The notes: generated by a model from the sequence alone, not told the origin. A stretch of 64,000 bases of DNA from Gnetum montanum (GCA_015680685.1 MNCI01009146.1:489881-553880); one strand, 5' to 3'; shown: positions 24,201 to 36,639, counted from the first letter of the stretch. Made by a program: numbers and translations.

Positions 24201-26040
24201 ATTACTTCCATGTTAATCAATAGGTATAGAGGACTATTGTTACATGCTTGACATTATACATGGACTTATCCCCATAGAAGATCTCCAATACATAATTATT
24301 GTCAGTTTATAGACTCTTCAATGTTTCTACTTCTGTCATCAATCAACATGTTGTCAACTTGATAGTATATCCTAATAGCTTGTTAGCTTTGAGAACTTCT
24401 TAAATATCTAGGTCAATCATGCTTGAGAAATAATTAGAGTTGAAGTTAATGGATCTTTTTAATTCTAGCTTATCTTAAATTAGATTAATGGGTAATATCA
24501 CAAAACTCTTGTTTTCCTTTAGAATTTTGTCAAAGTTAATCTTCTTTTTGAGATCCATTTTGATAGTGATCTCTAATTATGAATTTTCCTCAAAATTATA
24601 TAACTCTCAAGAATAATTTTCACAATCATAGTTGCACTAGACCCTTATTTTCTTAAGATCAAAGAAAACTTTATGCAATTCGCCCCAAATCATAATGTGC
24701 CCTTTGTAATAGATCATGATTAACTAAATAATTAGATTTTTGACAACATGTGATAATAGATTATTTATTGGCATATGTTTAGATTCATTTTGAGTATTTA
24801 TAAATTAAGGTGATAACTATCATGAATGAAATTATATTATTTTCTTTTTTAAGTACAAGCATATTTTTTTTCATAAGACCATTCAATTCCTCCTTTCTAT
24901 CATCATACTTTCATAACTTATTAGGAGTTTGGAAAGCTAGGCCTATAAGGTTTATTTCTTGGGTATCTATTCCACTTTAATTTGGAATAAATACAATTAT
25001 TGCTTGATTGTGTGAATCAATAATGAGATTTACTTTTTAGGCGTATCTTCCATCTATATTACAAACCTTACTTCTATCACATTTTTCCTTATCACATTCT
25101 TGGGCCATGTATCTCTAAATAGCGTCAACCTTGTCCTAAATTCATAACAACACATAGGTTATATATTCTATATGATGTTCCTACAAAGGATAAGTATATC
25201 TTAGAACTTGACTATTGAAGAAGACTCTCCATCATTTGTTTTAGCATTCTGAGTTCTTCATGTATGATTTTCATCTTCACACGATCAATTTATGAACTTT
25301 TCTTTTTTGCAAATTAAGATTCTTTTACTTATTTTTCCAACTTCTTATGCTTACCTCATCTTGGTAATCATTCTAGCCTTGTTATTTTAGCTTCTTCAAG
25401 ACAATATGAAGTAACATGTCTCTTCGTAACTTCTTTTGGTTACTATATCAACCACTATTTTGTTATCTTTCTATCATTTTTTAATCCTTTGTTAATTATT
25501 AACTTCTTTTGATCAAAACACATCCACTTCTTTATGAGTCCAATCTTGCTATGATACTATTGATGCCTAGAATTTGGACACACCAACACTTGGGGAAAAA
25601 AACGTATTTGAGGAGACTATTGCCTAGGGTGCCTCCCATATGGGTATGGAAACCTGAGAATAGTCTTAGTTGGAGAGGGCTATGTGGCCTTTTGAAAATA
25701 GTGAAAAAAATGAAAATTCTAATTAGAATAAGTGTCTTGAATTCAAGAATACAATAAGTAACCAAAATAAATTTTCCTTGATTCTTAGTTGTTGCTGCTT
25801 GTCCATTGCGAATGCTGCCACATCCAACATTGCCTATAGCCACTGAATGAGGGAGGGAGAGAGAAGAGGCTAAATGAAGGGGTTGGCTGACGTGTCTCTA
25901 ATGCATAGATAGAACATGCCCCATCGCTGGCACAAGAGAGTAATATTTGTCCTTGTTTGAAGAACCTTGCCGTGGATGTATTGCTTGCCAAAAATACAAC
26001 GAAATTGTAGAACCCATGCCTACAACTACTGTTGTCAACT
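21241..26040. other. No recognisable gene
   Basis: A+T-rich sequence. 21,241 onward probably includes the LTR of the copia relic. A PBS-like stretch, cttgctatgatactattgatgcc at 25,545-25,567 (minus strand ...AGTATCATAGCAAG), could mark a second very decayed copia element, but no protein motif was found beside it. One N at 22,551 marks an assembly join. Confidence 0.4.
21958..22054. repeat. (TG)n microsatellites
   Basis: Two runs, at about 21,955-21,972 and 22,031-22,053 (tgtgtgtg...). Confidence 0.85.
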
Positions 26041-26054
26041 ACTACAACACGATA

Positions 26055-26100
26055 ACAGAGATAGAGAGAGAGAGAAGAAGAAGAAGAAGAAGAAGCCACT
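26055..26100. repeat. (GA)n(GAA)n microsatellite
   Basis: gagagagagag followed by a GAA run. A second purine-rich run lies at 26,350-26,385, each followed by ccactag-like sequence, so the block looks duplicated. Confidence 0.8.
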
Positions 26101-26569
26101 AGGTCCCGATATCATGTGGTTCGTAGATACATTGTTGTCTCCAATCTTATGTCTACCACTATCACAGGTCTATCGCGGAAAGGGAAAAGAAAACCACCAT
26201 CACTTGGTTTCCTATTGAGATTGTTGACCATCATCCATGCAGCTCTACTACTACTAACTATCATTGGTTCATTGCTAAGAATAAAGAAACAAGAATGTAG
26301 AACCCACCTGTCACACTTGCCATTTACGTGATTCATCTATACCGCTGTCATCGCAAGAAAAAAAGGAGAAGAGAGAGAGAAAGAAAACCAATGCCCACTA
26401 GTTTCTTAGCCCCTGTAGGCCCCCTTGCCTATCTGCATGTACCTCAATGGAGAGAGATGCAACTATTCAAGAAGAGAGCCCAATTTGTTAAGGAGGCCCT
26501 CGCTCCCCTCCATTGGGAGATCGATCAATCCTTTTTCTGCAATCCTCTACTTTATAGCTACCTGCTAGT

Positions 26570-26700
26570 GATGTTTCACCTCCCTGCAAGTCAGTACACC
26601 TTCTTGCATGTTAGTTCACCTTCCTGTACGTTGGTTCACCTTCCAAGTGCACATTGATTCAGCTTCATGCATGTCGGTCCATCTTCTTGCATGTTAACAT
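26570..26700 (+). repeat. Short tandem repeat, about 20-bp unit
   Basis: About six imperfect copies of ttcaccttcctgcatgttgg. The overlapping open frames in this area (25,967-26,657) come from this low-complexity composition and are not supported as genes. Confidence 0.65.
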
Positions 26701-27437
26701 TGCTTGTTGAAATGGTATATGATTTTATAGGATAGTTTTGTAAATCATGGCCCCATGTGATAGCATGGGCGAGATTGGCCACAATAAATACCATCTCATA
26801 GGTAGATGTGATTTTATGCTCTTATACAACTCTAATTATTAGGATCGATGTTCTCTGTAATATACAATCTTCATATCACCAACTTAACATCTTTATTGCA
26901 TATGTACTTCTTTGTATAATTAACCTTATTTTATATAACCACCACTCGTAACCATTATTGTTATGAATTCTATTCTCAAACTTATTATTCATAACTTACA
27001 ATTAAGTTACAAATGCTTATGTTAGACTTATTATTATAGTCTAACTCTTTGTGCTTTGCTAAGTCTTCTCCAACTTAACTTCTTTTTGTCTATTGTACTT
27101 TATTGAGTTACATCTAACTTCATAAACTTTTTTGTGCTTCATTAAGCTACTCTTATCTTAGATTTGTCTACTTATGCACTACTTCTTCATAAGTCTTGCT
27201 TTTCTTATTCCATCATAACCTTTTGATCGTCATTCTCTTTTTCATTAAGAAACCAAAATAAGCTTGGTATGACATAATTTGGATCTTTAATTCTTCTTTG
27301 GGAAACTGGATCATATGTTATAATGATCACACTTATGACCTGTAATACTTACTTATCAATTCTTCAAATGGAACTAAATATTCCTTCATCATCCTAACAT
27401 TTGTAATTGGTAAAATATTGAGAAATACAATGGTATG
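26701..27437. other. No recognisable gene
   Basis: A+T-rich sequence forming the left flank of element B. It continues on the far side of B at 39,990. Confidence 0.5.
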
Positions 27438-27442
27438 AATAG
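27438..27442. repeat. Target site duplication of element B, left copy
   Basis: AATAG here and at 39,990-39,994, immediately outside the two LTRs. A 5-bp duplication is normal for LTR elements. Confidence 0.9.
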
Positions 27443-28332
27443 TGATGAGCAATGAGGTGCCCCTACGCCCAACCATAGGAATCACAAGCATTCACACATG
27501 ATTCAGTCAAATTCCAAAGACTACGAGCACTTACGCACAGTATTCTAGCCATCAAAATCCTTGTTAGAATGGTCATTGTCCTCTCAACCTCACTTGTGAC
27601 ATTTTAGAACAATGGTTAAGTGAGACTGAGGCATATGATTTTTATGTGTTTTCTTTTATTCTTAATATTTAATTCATCTAATATAGGGAGTAAAAAGGGA
27701 TAGATAATTGAAGGTTTCACTATTCTATCGCTCGACTCCTCCTAGCATAAGTAGTCGTCCCCATCCTCCGTGCACATCCCAAGCATGTCCTAATCACTAC
27801 TGGGTTGCCAGATGTTAAGTGTCACTAGGTTGCCAAGTGTTAGACATATGTTCGAGGTGGTCATGCTTATGTGTTCTCATGGGCTACTAAAATGTACTGT
27901 GACTATAAAGCAATAATAGAATCATAAAAACTATTAAAGTCTTAAAGTATTAAAATATTAATGCCTAAGTAATCTAGTTCAAATGCTACAAGGAGTGTTC
28001 AAAAAGCTTATCTTTATTCTCATTTACACAAATGGGCTCAGGTATAGTAGTGCTCGAATAAAGAGCGATACACTCTTTGAACTATGTATGCGGGCACTTG
28101 GAAAATAATCTAACTCCTACGAAAACAAACTACAAAAGCTTCTCTACAACTTGAACAAAAGGTGCCATAAATGCTATGGGTGCACACATATTTAAAGTAG
28201 AAAATAGACTTTGGGTTGATGAGGACACATCAATGCTTGGAAAGATGTGTTGATGAGGTCATGTCAATGTGACCACATTCATGAGGCTTCGTCGACACAA
28301 CCCAATCAATGTAGTGACTGGATGCTTCATCA
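27443..28332 (-). repeat. 3' LTR of element B
   Basis: 890 bases, TGATGAG...GCTTCATCA. Homologous along its whole length to 39,098-39,989, with mainly transition differences. Confidence 0.92.
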
Positions 28333-28341
28333 TACCCCCAT
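28333..28341 (-). promoter_or_regulatory. Polypurine tract of element B
   Basis: The minus strand reads ctcagtcatgggggta immediately before the LTR start TGATG, as expected for the plus-strand primer. Confidence 0.8.
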
Positions 28342-28561
28342 GACTGAGTGAAAACTTGTCCTTAAGTTTGTTACAATTTGGAAGGTTTGAGGTGATTAAC
28401 AACACACATAGCAAAACATCTCAAGATACCTATTGACGTTAACAATACACCAAGTGCCCGAGGGTACGAAAGGAATTACAAAATTGTGGTGTTTGTGGAC
28501 AAAAAAATTGAACACCTTGACAACAATGGATGCACAACCCTACTATAGCTACTAAAGAAGG

Positions 28562-31417
28562 TCATATAGTGCCTAGTGGTAGTAGTTCTGAGGGGCCCTC
28601 ATCAACTTTAGGTGCATGCGATGGTTGAGGTGGTGGTTGTGGTTTTCCTATGGCTATTGCAACTTTTGGAGGCAATTGGAAAGCCTCCAACAAAGCCCTC
28701 ATTTTGTCTTCTTTACTTCTAGGATTGTTCACAGTCCAAGTAGCTTTGCCAAAGTGTGCTAGAACAAGAACATCCTAAGGACATAGAAGCGTAGGGAAGA
28801 GCTTCTTTAAATTGATGAACTAGGCCAAAAACTATTTTTTTTCAACGTCAAATGCTCAGATTGATGCTTACAACTGCTAGTGGTCATCCATTTGTCGAGC
28901 CAAGTTCTCCACAATAGAGCATTTTCCTTCAAAGTGGATGTGAAGAACTTCAAGTTCCACATTTACTATTTCTAGCTTTTTCTTTATCTCCTTATGCACC
29001 TTGAACTTGCCCTCGTATAATGAATACAAGGTGGCCACCTGCTTCTCAAGGTCTAACTGTAGCCTCCCAGCTATAAGCATGGCTATGTTTGCATAATGAA
29101 GGTTGGCTAGTTCTATGTATTCTATGATTTCTTCAATCTACAACTCCTTGAGACGAATCTTAGCATGGTTGTAAGCGTTTAATCCATCAATGATGGGTTG
29201 CCATACCTTACCTCCTTCCTTGAGTTGTTGGAGGGCTTGATTCATCTTAGCCTTTGTGACTTGGATTTCTTTTTCATTAATTTCTTTTTGCAACCCCACT
29301 TGGTCCCTATGGTGATTTTTCACTCGTTCAAACTTGCGGACCTCATTCTTCCAAGCAATGATCTCAATGGTTATCTTCTATTGCAAGGCTTGAACTTCCT
29401 GCATTGATAGATTGCGATTCTTGGTAGCTAATCTTCTTACATTGGTGTTTACCCTAGCTAGCTCCTCCTGCTGTTAGTAGATAAAATCCTTCATTTTTTG
29501 ATTTTTGAGACCAACATTACACAGGAAATGAACTTCAGCGGTCAACCCAACATTTTCCTGGTGAACCTTTGTCAAGTCCTTGTTTAGATAATAAGAACAG
29601 GCTTCCACTAAGGACTTGTCAAAGATCGTCGACTCCCGCTCGTACTCGACCTATTGGAGCTTGTTTTGAAGTTGTTAAAGAGCTTCATCTATGGTGACTT
29701 CATGGTTTCTTATTGCTAGATTGGCAAGTTGGGCCCTTAGTTGGATAACCTCCATAGCTAAGCGATGATTGTCTACCTAAGCTACTTCTAGTTGCCCCTC
29801 TAGGATGAGGCATTTTTCCTTTACTAAGAGTAGCTCTAACTAGGTTGCAGTGATGTTGTCCAAAAGGTCAAAGACATCTGGAAGCGATTGCCCAGTTCCC
29901 ACCAGTCGGTCCAACAACTCCTCATGTTGTGATGCATTGATTTTACCACTCTAAGCACCTACAAACATCTACACAAATCTAAACCCATGTACATTTGGTA
30001 CAGGCACTGCAGATGCATTAAGAGCCATGGCGATCGTATCAGTAACCATGTCTACCGCGACTTCCTGTCCTTGGTGCTACATTATCAAGACAATTTCACC
30101 TTCACCCTCCTCCAAGCGCACCAAGAAAGTAGCAGCATTCCCTAAAATTTTTGAGAATAATTGTTGGGTCAGTGACACCATTACTTCTCGAGTGCTAGGG
30201 TCTATTCGCATGAGCACCTATGTTCATGCTATTGAAAGCAACGGCCCTTCCCTCTGCAATAGGCTCACCAATGGAGCCACTTGCTCTTGATGGCTCAAGG
30301 CAAGGCAATACATCGAAGACTCTCCACCACCGCTGGTTCCTATCTATTACTCTTGTTGGTGGAGGAGTGACTATCAAATCTCATGTATGTGCTCTATGAT
30401 CATGTATGAGTCTGACCTTGTTGCTTGTGTGAATGGTGGAGGTGGTGGCTACTCTTCCTCCATTCTTGTTGTGGCGGGTGTTTTATCTCTCATCATCTCA
30501 CACCATAAGGTAATTGGAGCATGACAAAGTATGTCATTGTCATATCAGGTTATCCCTGCCCATTTGCACAATTTTCTGATCAAGCAGGGAAAGGGCAAAG
30601 CTCGCCTTCCATGTTCATTTTCCGTGAACCGTTTCTCAATTTCTAGGAAGAGTAACTATGGAAGGTTGATGGGAAATTTTTTTCTTAAAGTGGCACATCC
30701 ACAAGCGAAGGTAGTGATTTTGCTAGGTCTTACCATTGGATTTAAGTGGTAAGACACAATTTTGGAGTAAACTTGTTTAGCAATGGTCAATGTGCCAAAA
30801 TCTTTGCGATCTACCCCATAACATTGCTTGGTTTACTCTACTTTCACTTTGGGGTCTGCTTGTTTTGAAATTTTTTCCACATCAGCCCTAGTCTCAGGTA
30901 ACCCAAGGGCTTGTGCGATTGCATCTGAAGAGTAAGACACATGGATACCTTTGATTCTTACTCATGACCCCGGCTGCCGATTTTTCCAGGAGAGATAGGT
31001 TTCCCCCAAGTACCACTCACCACTGGACGTGATGATTGGTCACATGGGATAATTTTTCAGTTGAGTTCTGACTTCCTTTGGTGCACTTTCTAAGAATGGT
31101 CCAAATTTTAATTTCTGAAGGACCATTTGTTGCAGCTCTTTCGGCTTGATAGCATCAAGGTAGGCCCTAGTCAAGGTGACCGCAAGGTATGGCACTCTCG
31201 CTGGAATCTCGTCCTTGTGTGATTATTCTATGGGAACCTCTTCTTCAAGAATCTGATGAATAGATTCCATGTCAGGTTCCTCATGGAGAGGTTCAGTTGC
31301 ATGTGAGCCCTCTACATGCTCTTGAGGTCACGTGCCTCATCCCCATCCAGTTCTAGGTTGCTTCTCTCGAGGTTGTGATGGTTCTTCCTCCCTCAGACAT
31401 CTTGGTTTTGGTGCCAT
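28562..31417 (-). pseudogene. Additional ORF (aORF) of element B, long coiled-coil protein
   Basis: From the ATG at 31,417 to a stop at 28,562-28,564 the minus strand keeps one reading frame for 952 codons, interrupted only by about 25-30 single stop codons. Most are one C-to-T or G-to-A change from Gln, Arg or Trp. No frameshift was needed. N-terminal third: MAPKPRC, FGPFLESAP, IITSSGEWYLGETYLSW, VSYSSDAIAQALGLPETRADVEK, YHLNPMVRPSKITTFACGCATLRKKFP: a compact, globular-looking domain. Middle: an acidic, Pro-rich linker. C-terminal half (about residues 480-860): long heptad-like coiled coil (LEGQLEVA, MEVIQLRAQLANLA, KEINEKEIQVTKAKMNQALQQL, RLQLDLEKQVATLYSLYEGK). Position between integrase and the 3' LTR is that of the envelope-like/additional ORF of Athila and Tat elements. 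No signal peptide or membrane segment is visible, so an envelope role is unlikely. Function unknown. Confidence 0.75.
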
Positions 31418-31559
31418 CTGTAATCATATCATAACCACAAATTAAAATGTGTGCATGTTGCCCCAAAATGGCAATAAGATACCTTCTCATGCTGCCCTGG
31501 CTATGATAGTGAATGTGCATTTCGTTTGATCTAAGGTGGTGTACATAAGCAAATTCATC

Positions 31560-31725
31560 GATCCACCCTAACCCTAGGTGTTCGAATTACCCTAGGTACG
31601 TTAAGTCTTGGGTTAGCTTTGATTAACCCTAGGTGTTTGGATTACCCTAGGGTGCATTAAGTTTTGATTAACCCTAGGAGGCGTTAATTCTTGGGTGCGT
31701 TAAGTCTTGGGTTAGCCATTTTGTC
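31560..31725 (-). repeat. Degenerate repeat in the aORF leader of element B
   Basis: About three imperfect copies, roughly 45-55 bases each, of ccctaggtgtttgg.ttaccctagggt.c.ttaagtcttgggttag. It lies in the leader between the TATA-like box and the aORF start. The core CCCTAGG is palindromic. Confidence 0.65.
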
Positions 31726-31904
31726 CCTAGGTATCGAATCATTGACCCCCATGACGTAGAGCATACCTCTGGTAGCAAAAGAGTGAAAGAACGAGTAAAT
31801 GTGGATAAGCAATAGGAAGGTGATATGTGTGAGAAGGAGAGTGGACGTGGAAAACTTGAAAAAATCCCCTAATGTTATGAACAAATGGGTAAGAGGCTAA
31901 GGCA

Positions 31905-32020
31905 TGATGTGCGTATATATAGTGGTTTGGGCCATGCATTGACAGGGCCGCGTAATAGTGGATGCTTGCATCTATGGGGCTGCGTCGACATGATTATTCA
32001 TCTATGTTGACCATCATTGA
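31905..32020 (-). promoter_or_regulatory. LTR-like internal promoter upstream of the element B aORF
   Basis: CTATATATACGC (minus strand, about 31,911-31,923) lies some 500 bases before the aORF ATG. Upstream (31,930-32,020), sequence such as gtcgacgcagccccat and tgcatggccc resembles the U3 of this element's LTR (ctgcgtcgactgg, atgcatc). It is placed exactly as its counterpart in element A. Confidence 0.5.
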
Positions 32021-33526
32021 TAGAGGAAGGAAAGGCCAAAATTTGTGAATTGTAGTTTAAAACTAGAGTTATTGAAGGGCTCAGAGACCTAAGGACATCA
32101 TGAGACGAAGTAGAAGGAGTGTCAAATGCAACAAAAGAGTCGAATCTTGGAGAACATCATAAGATGGAGCTTGGGCGATGAAGACCCTCGGAATGGGTGG
32201 CATAGAAAAGGTCGACCAACTATATCAAAGGGGTAGAAGATTAACAGTAGGGACCAAAGGGATGTGCAAGTGAGTCCTCCCCATAGTAGGCTTCAACCTT
32301 ATGTGCCCTTGCACATCGTCAACATAGGAGTTCATGGGTCCCATACTTAATTAATGATCATCAGAAGTTAATACTCACACCCACAAGAACCAACCAAAGG
32401 ATTTACAAGTTCTAGCAAACCAAGATATATGATCAAAACATAAAACTGGTAGTGAGGTGAGTAACAGAGAGTAATTAAGGAAGGGAACAAAATGTGTGAA
32501 ATGGAATTCCTAATTGTGGTCACATGAAGTCCCTTGTGAAGTTCGTGATTAAGTGACCTGGTAGGATCCATCCTCAATCCAGACCAAAACCAACCACGTT
32601 CAGTGACTTCGCATCAACATTCTAAGACTAGTCCTTCCCTTGGAACACAAAAGTGCCGTCACAAAACAACCACCATTCCAAGTGAGAAAGGGCTTGCGTT
32701 AGAGGGGACAAAACAAGTCCCATAACTAGTGCTTGTAGTCCTTTAGAGTTGGTCTAAGGGATGTGCTTTGAATTCCTATGCTTTTTTTTTTCTCGACTAG
32801 AAACCACACCATGCAAAGACATAGATGTTTGCACATTTATTTTGTCCAAGGGATGTGCTTTGAATCATCATCATTTTTTTTTTGAATGATGAGGACCACA
32901 CCATGCAAGGATGGATTGCTATTTAGCTTCCTGTTATGAAGGGATATGGAATGGTAAGAAGTCCATGAGAACATGTTTGCATACAAGGGAATAGAAAAGC
33001 ACAAAGAATGCTACATTCCCTTGAAATCACATCCTGGTCAACCCATTGGATCCTTCTCAAGTTGGGAAACTACGCAAACCACAAATTAATTAAAGTTGTT
33101 TTGAATGAAAGAGGGATTGCATGTTTCCAAAATATGGAAAACCATAGAGTGTGTGGATGGGTGGATGACGTGGATTGACTACATGTTAAATGAAATGAAA
33201 GTATAACTTAGCTTCCTGAAATAAAAATGCTAAGGTGAGAACTAGATATAGTAGGCAACCATAATAAGCATGCCCCCGTTGGGTGCAACCATCTCACCAT
33301 CACATCCTGTGGCAATAAGGCAATAAGATAGATTTATTAGTGAAAATAAATAGAGGGAAATAACTAACATAAAATAGAATAGAATGACTAAAGGTGAAAT
33401 ATATATATATCTATAAATTAGAGAAAGAGTAGGTAAGAAATGTCAAATGTATGAATGATGGTGTAAAAAAACAAAAAATAAAGAAAAGACCTGAGATGCC
33501 AGGACAACTGTTTTAGTATGGATAGT
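32021..33526 (-). other. Noncoding region between pol and aORF of element B
   Basis: No ORF supported. It contains the conserved module gtgctttgaatt/T-run/accacaccatgcaa twice (32,754-32,905), as in element A. Element C has it once. Confidence 0.6.
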
Positions 33527-33538
33527 GATCTCCCCCAC
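33527..33538 (-). promoter_or_regulatory. Polypurine-tract-like site at the end of element B pol
   Basis: The minus strand reads cttagtcgtgggggagatca, an internal copy of the extended PPT motif seen at 28,333. Confidence 0.5.
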
Positions 33539-34800
33539 GACTAAGCTTGGAGGAGGAGATTTGAAAGATGGAATGTGGCTGACCATTCGATGAAATGGTA
33601 GCAACACTGGTTTGGTGTAGTTCATGGAAGGGTTTTAATTATTGCATGTTGACCAATTGTGTTTTCATTGGGTCTTCAAGTTTGTGTATGAGTAGGGCTC
33701 TGGATGGAAAGGTCTTGGAAAAATATAAGATCCCTCCCACAGTGTTTGAAACCTGGTCCGTTGTGGCACATGTGTGGGGTTCCAATAGACAATCTTATCT
33801 CCACATTGAAATGTTACCTTCCAAACCTAAGGTCATGATGTTGTTTGTTATATGCCTTAAGCACCTCATTTAATGATAGGGCTACTAATCGATTCTAATC
33901 TAGCACATTTAAGTTGATGAGTCATTCTCATTGTGCTAGGGATAAGTCAAGACCTAAGTCACTTGTAGTGGATAGTGTTTGGAGCTCTACCTGAATCAAG
34001 AGCATTGGTAGTTTTTCGTACATCAACTCATAAGGGGAGTAGCCTATAGGAAGTTTTTGGGTTGAGCGGGAGGCCTAGAGGATGTCGTTAAGTTTTGTGC
34101 TACAATCCCTCCTATATTTGCTTATCGTTCTAGTTAGGATTTTTGTAATCTCTTGGTTTGTGACTTTAGCTTACCCATTGGCTTGGGGGTGATAGGGTGT
34201 TTTTAGTCTATGTTCTACTCCCAAATGTTGCATGATTTTACGAAAAGTAGCACCCATGAAGTGAGTGCCATTATCTGAAATGAGTGCACGTGGCACCCCA
34301 AACATGTTCACGATTTGCTATTGAAAAAACCACGTGGCTATGCTTGAGGAACAGTTGGTGATGGCTGCCCCCTTTACCCACTTGGTGCAGTAGCTCACCA
34401 CAACAATGATGTATGCCTTCCTATTTGACATGGGCACAATGGGGCCCATGAAGTCAATGCCCCAAATGTCAAAGGGTTCTAGTGGCTGAATCCACTATTG
34501 AGGTCCCTCCAATCTCGTCATCATCCCACCATCCCTTTGACATCGATCACAGGAGCAGACGAACCATTGAGCATCTCTAAAGAGTATAGGCTAGTAGTAT
34601 CCTATGAGTAGGATCTTAATGTCCATGCATCATCCTGTATAATGGCCCCTACAAGGGCCCTCATGAGCATCCTGAAGGATGCGCAATTGATTTGCATTAG
34701 GGATGCACCATTGAACCAAGCCATCTGCACACACCTTGTAAAGGTGTCCATTAATTTCCATCAAGTGCTTGGCTCTATGAAGGAACTATTATTTCTTTCA
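33539..34800 (-). pseudogene. Integrase of element B (broken)
   Basis: The minus strand shows the H2C2 part (HEGPCRGHYTG then CSCDRCQRDGG, about 34,540-34,690) and the core with GIDFMGPIVPM, ISDNGTHFMGATF and NQEITKIL. The two catalytic Asp residues and the Glu are kept here, unlike in element A. A C-terminal region with PIGYSPYELMYEKLP continues to about 33,900, then decays. Stops within (for example after the first H2C2 block) show it is not translated whole. Confidence 0.82.
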
Positions 34801-35400
34801 ATGGTCCAACTCCTTTAGTAGCTCTTGTGTAAGAAGATAGATGAGGATGTCATTAAACCAATGTTCTTCTATGGGAGCCTCCTTTGTGACTACTCCAGCA
34901 AAGACGATTTCATCTAGAAATTGGTCAGAAACTGGACTCTCCTCCTCCGTGCTATTCCATCGTAACTGAGACAAGTGATTGGCCACCACATTCTCAGTTC
35001 CTTTTTTGTTTACCATAGTAAGATTGAATTCTTGAAGGATCACAAGCCACCATATGACACGGGGACTCATCATTGGTATGTTCATAAGGAACCGGATGGC
35101 ACTGTGGTCTATATGCATAGACACCTTGTATCCAAGCACATAGTGGTCACCATCATAAAAACCATTGCCATTAACTTCTTTTTAGTGGTGGTGTAATTTA
35201 ACTGACCACCCACAATACTGCTGCTTGTACAATGGATATAATATGGGTACTTCTAGTCATCCAACTATGTGAGCACAGCTGCCAATGCATAATTAGATGC
35301 ATCTATCATGATGTGAAACGGTCTAGACCAATTGGGGGCTTGTAGAATTGGAGTCTCTACGCATTTTTGCTTCAGCATTTGTAATGTAGATTCACATTTC
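34801..35400 (-). pseudogene. RNase H of element B (broken)
   Basis: 34,798-35,139 encodes LGYKVSMHIDHSAIRFLMN, VILQEFNLTMVNKKGTENVVANHLSQL. This is the C-terminal half of the Athila-type RNase H. The last Asp (VVADHL in the family) reads Asn. The N-terminal block with YALAAVLT-like text lies near 35,270-35,330. Confidence 0.8.
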
Positions 35401-36380
35401 CTAGTCTAGACAAATGGGTTATCTTTCTTAATCAGCTCCACCAATGGCTTGGTGATCTTTGAAAAATTCTCGATGAAGCACCAATAGTAACCAATGTGTC
35501 TAAGGAATAGCTAGACATCCCTTATAGTTCCCAACTGACTCGTGATTCCTTGGATAACCCTAATTTTCTTAGAATATACTTTGATCCCTGCTTGTGAAAT
35601 TTGAGGCCCCAAAAAAATGGCTTCTTGGACCCTTAGGTGGCTCTTTTTCCAGTTGAGTCATAAGTTAGTTTCTACACATCACTTCAAAACCTTCTCAAGG
35701 TGGTCCAAGGCTTGCTCGAATGTTGCCCCATAGGTGGAGAAGTCATCCATAAAAACATCTACGCCATTGCGAATTTGCTACTAGAAGATGCTAAGGACAA
35801 GGCATTGGAAGGTTGTGGGTGCATTACAAAGGCCAAAGGGCATCTTCCTATATGCGAAAGTCCCTTAGGGACTTGGAAACATTATCTTGGCCTAGTCCTC
35901 TGGTGCAATCTAGATTTGGTTATAGCCACTATAACCATCCAGGAAGCTATAGTAACAATGCCTTGAAATGGTATCCAACAACTGGTCCACAAATGGGAGC
36001 AGAAAATGATCTATAAGGTTGCCATTTTTAATAATCAAAAATCAATACAGACCCTCCATTTACCACTATTTTTTGCCATAATAATGAGTGGGCTAACCCA
36101 CTCGCTATCCGTAATGAGGTAGATGAATCCTGCCTTCAGTAATTGCTCGATTTCATCCTTGATGATCTATTTAAGTTTGGGATTCAATCGTCGTTGTGGC
36201 TATCGTCATGGCATCATGCAGGGGTTGATATAGATTTGATGTTGGCATACCCTTGGATCAATCCCTGTTAACTCAGGATATGACCATGTGAAGGCGTTCA
36301 ACCACTTGTTCACCATCCTTAGCAACTTCTTCTTTTGCTTAGGAGCAAGAGTGGCATTGACTATTACCAGCTTACCATTT
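35401..36380 (-). pseudogene. Reverse transcriptase of element B (broken)
   Basis: Matches the RT of element C block by block on the minus strand. The FMDDFST catalytic block is at about 35,741-35,762 and the palm/fingers blocks lie at 35,850-36,200 (Gly-Tyr-Ser-Gly-Tyr-Asn and SEWVSPLI-like text). Interrupted by stops and frameshifts. Confidence 0.78.
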
Positions 36381-36639
36381 TACAAGAATGCATATTCCAA
36401 ATTGACTGGTAAGGGCTTTAGTTCTAAGGGCTCCTGTTTAAAGTTTTCATGGATTTACAACTTTCCCCAATTAGTAGCATCATTAGTGGTGGAAAGTTGC
36501 TGATGGACCTATTCCAGCTCATCTATGCTCCCCATATAGGTGCATACAAGGCTCTCAGAGGGTTCGATGCATAGGGTGCCGCTATCAGAATTAGTGGTCA
36601 GCCATTGGTGCCTTCTTAATTAGTGGTTGCTACGTACAA

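Noticed and set aside
25509-26657. Cluster of overlapping ORFs on both strands (70-109 codons)
   Set aside because: They overlap each other in opposite frames, coincide with GA/GAA runs and a 20-bp repeat, and show no domain or codon signal.
31560-31725. Telomere-like repeats (ccctaac/ccctagg)
   Set aside because: The unit is 45-55 bases with CCCTAGG cores, not a run of CCCTAAA.
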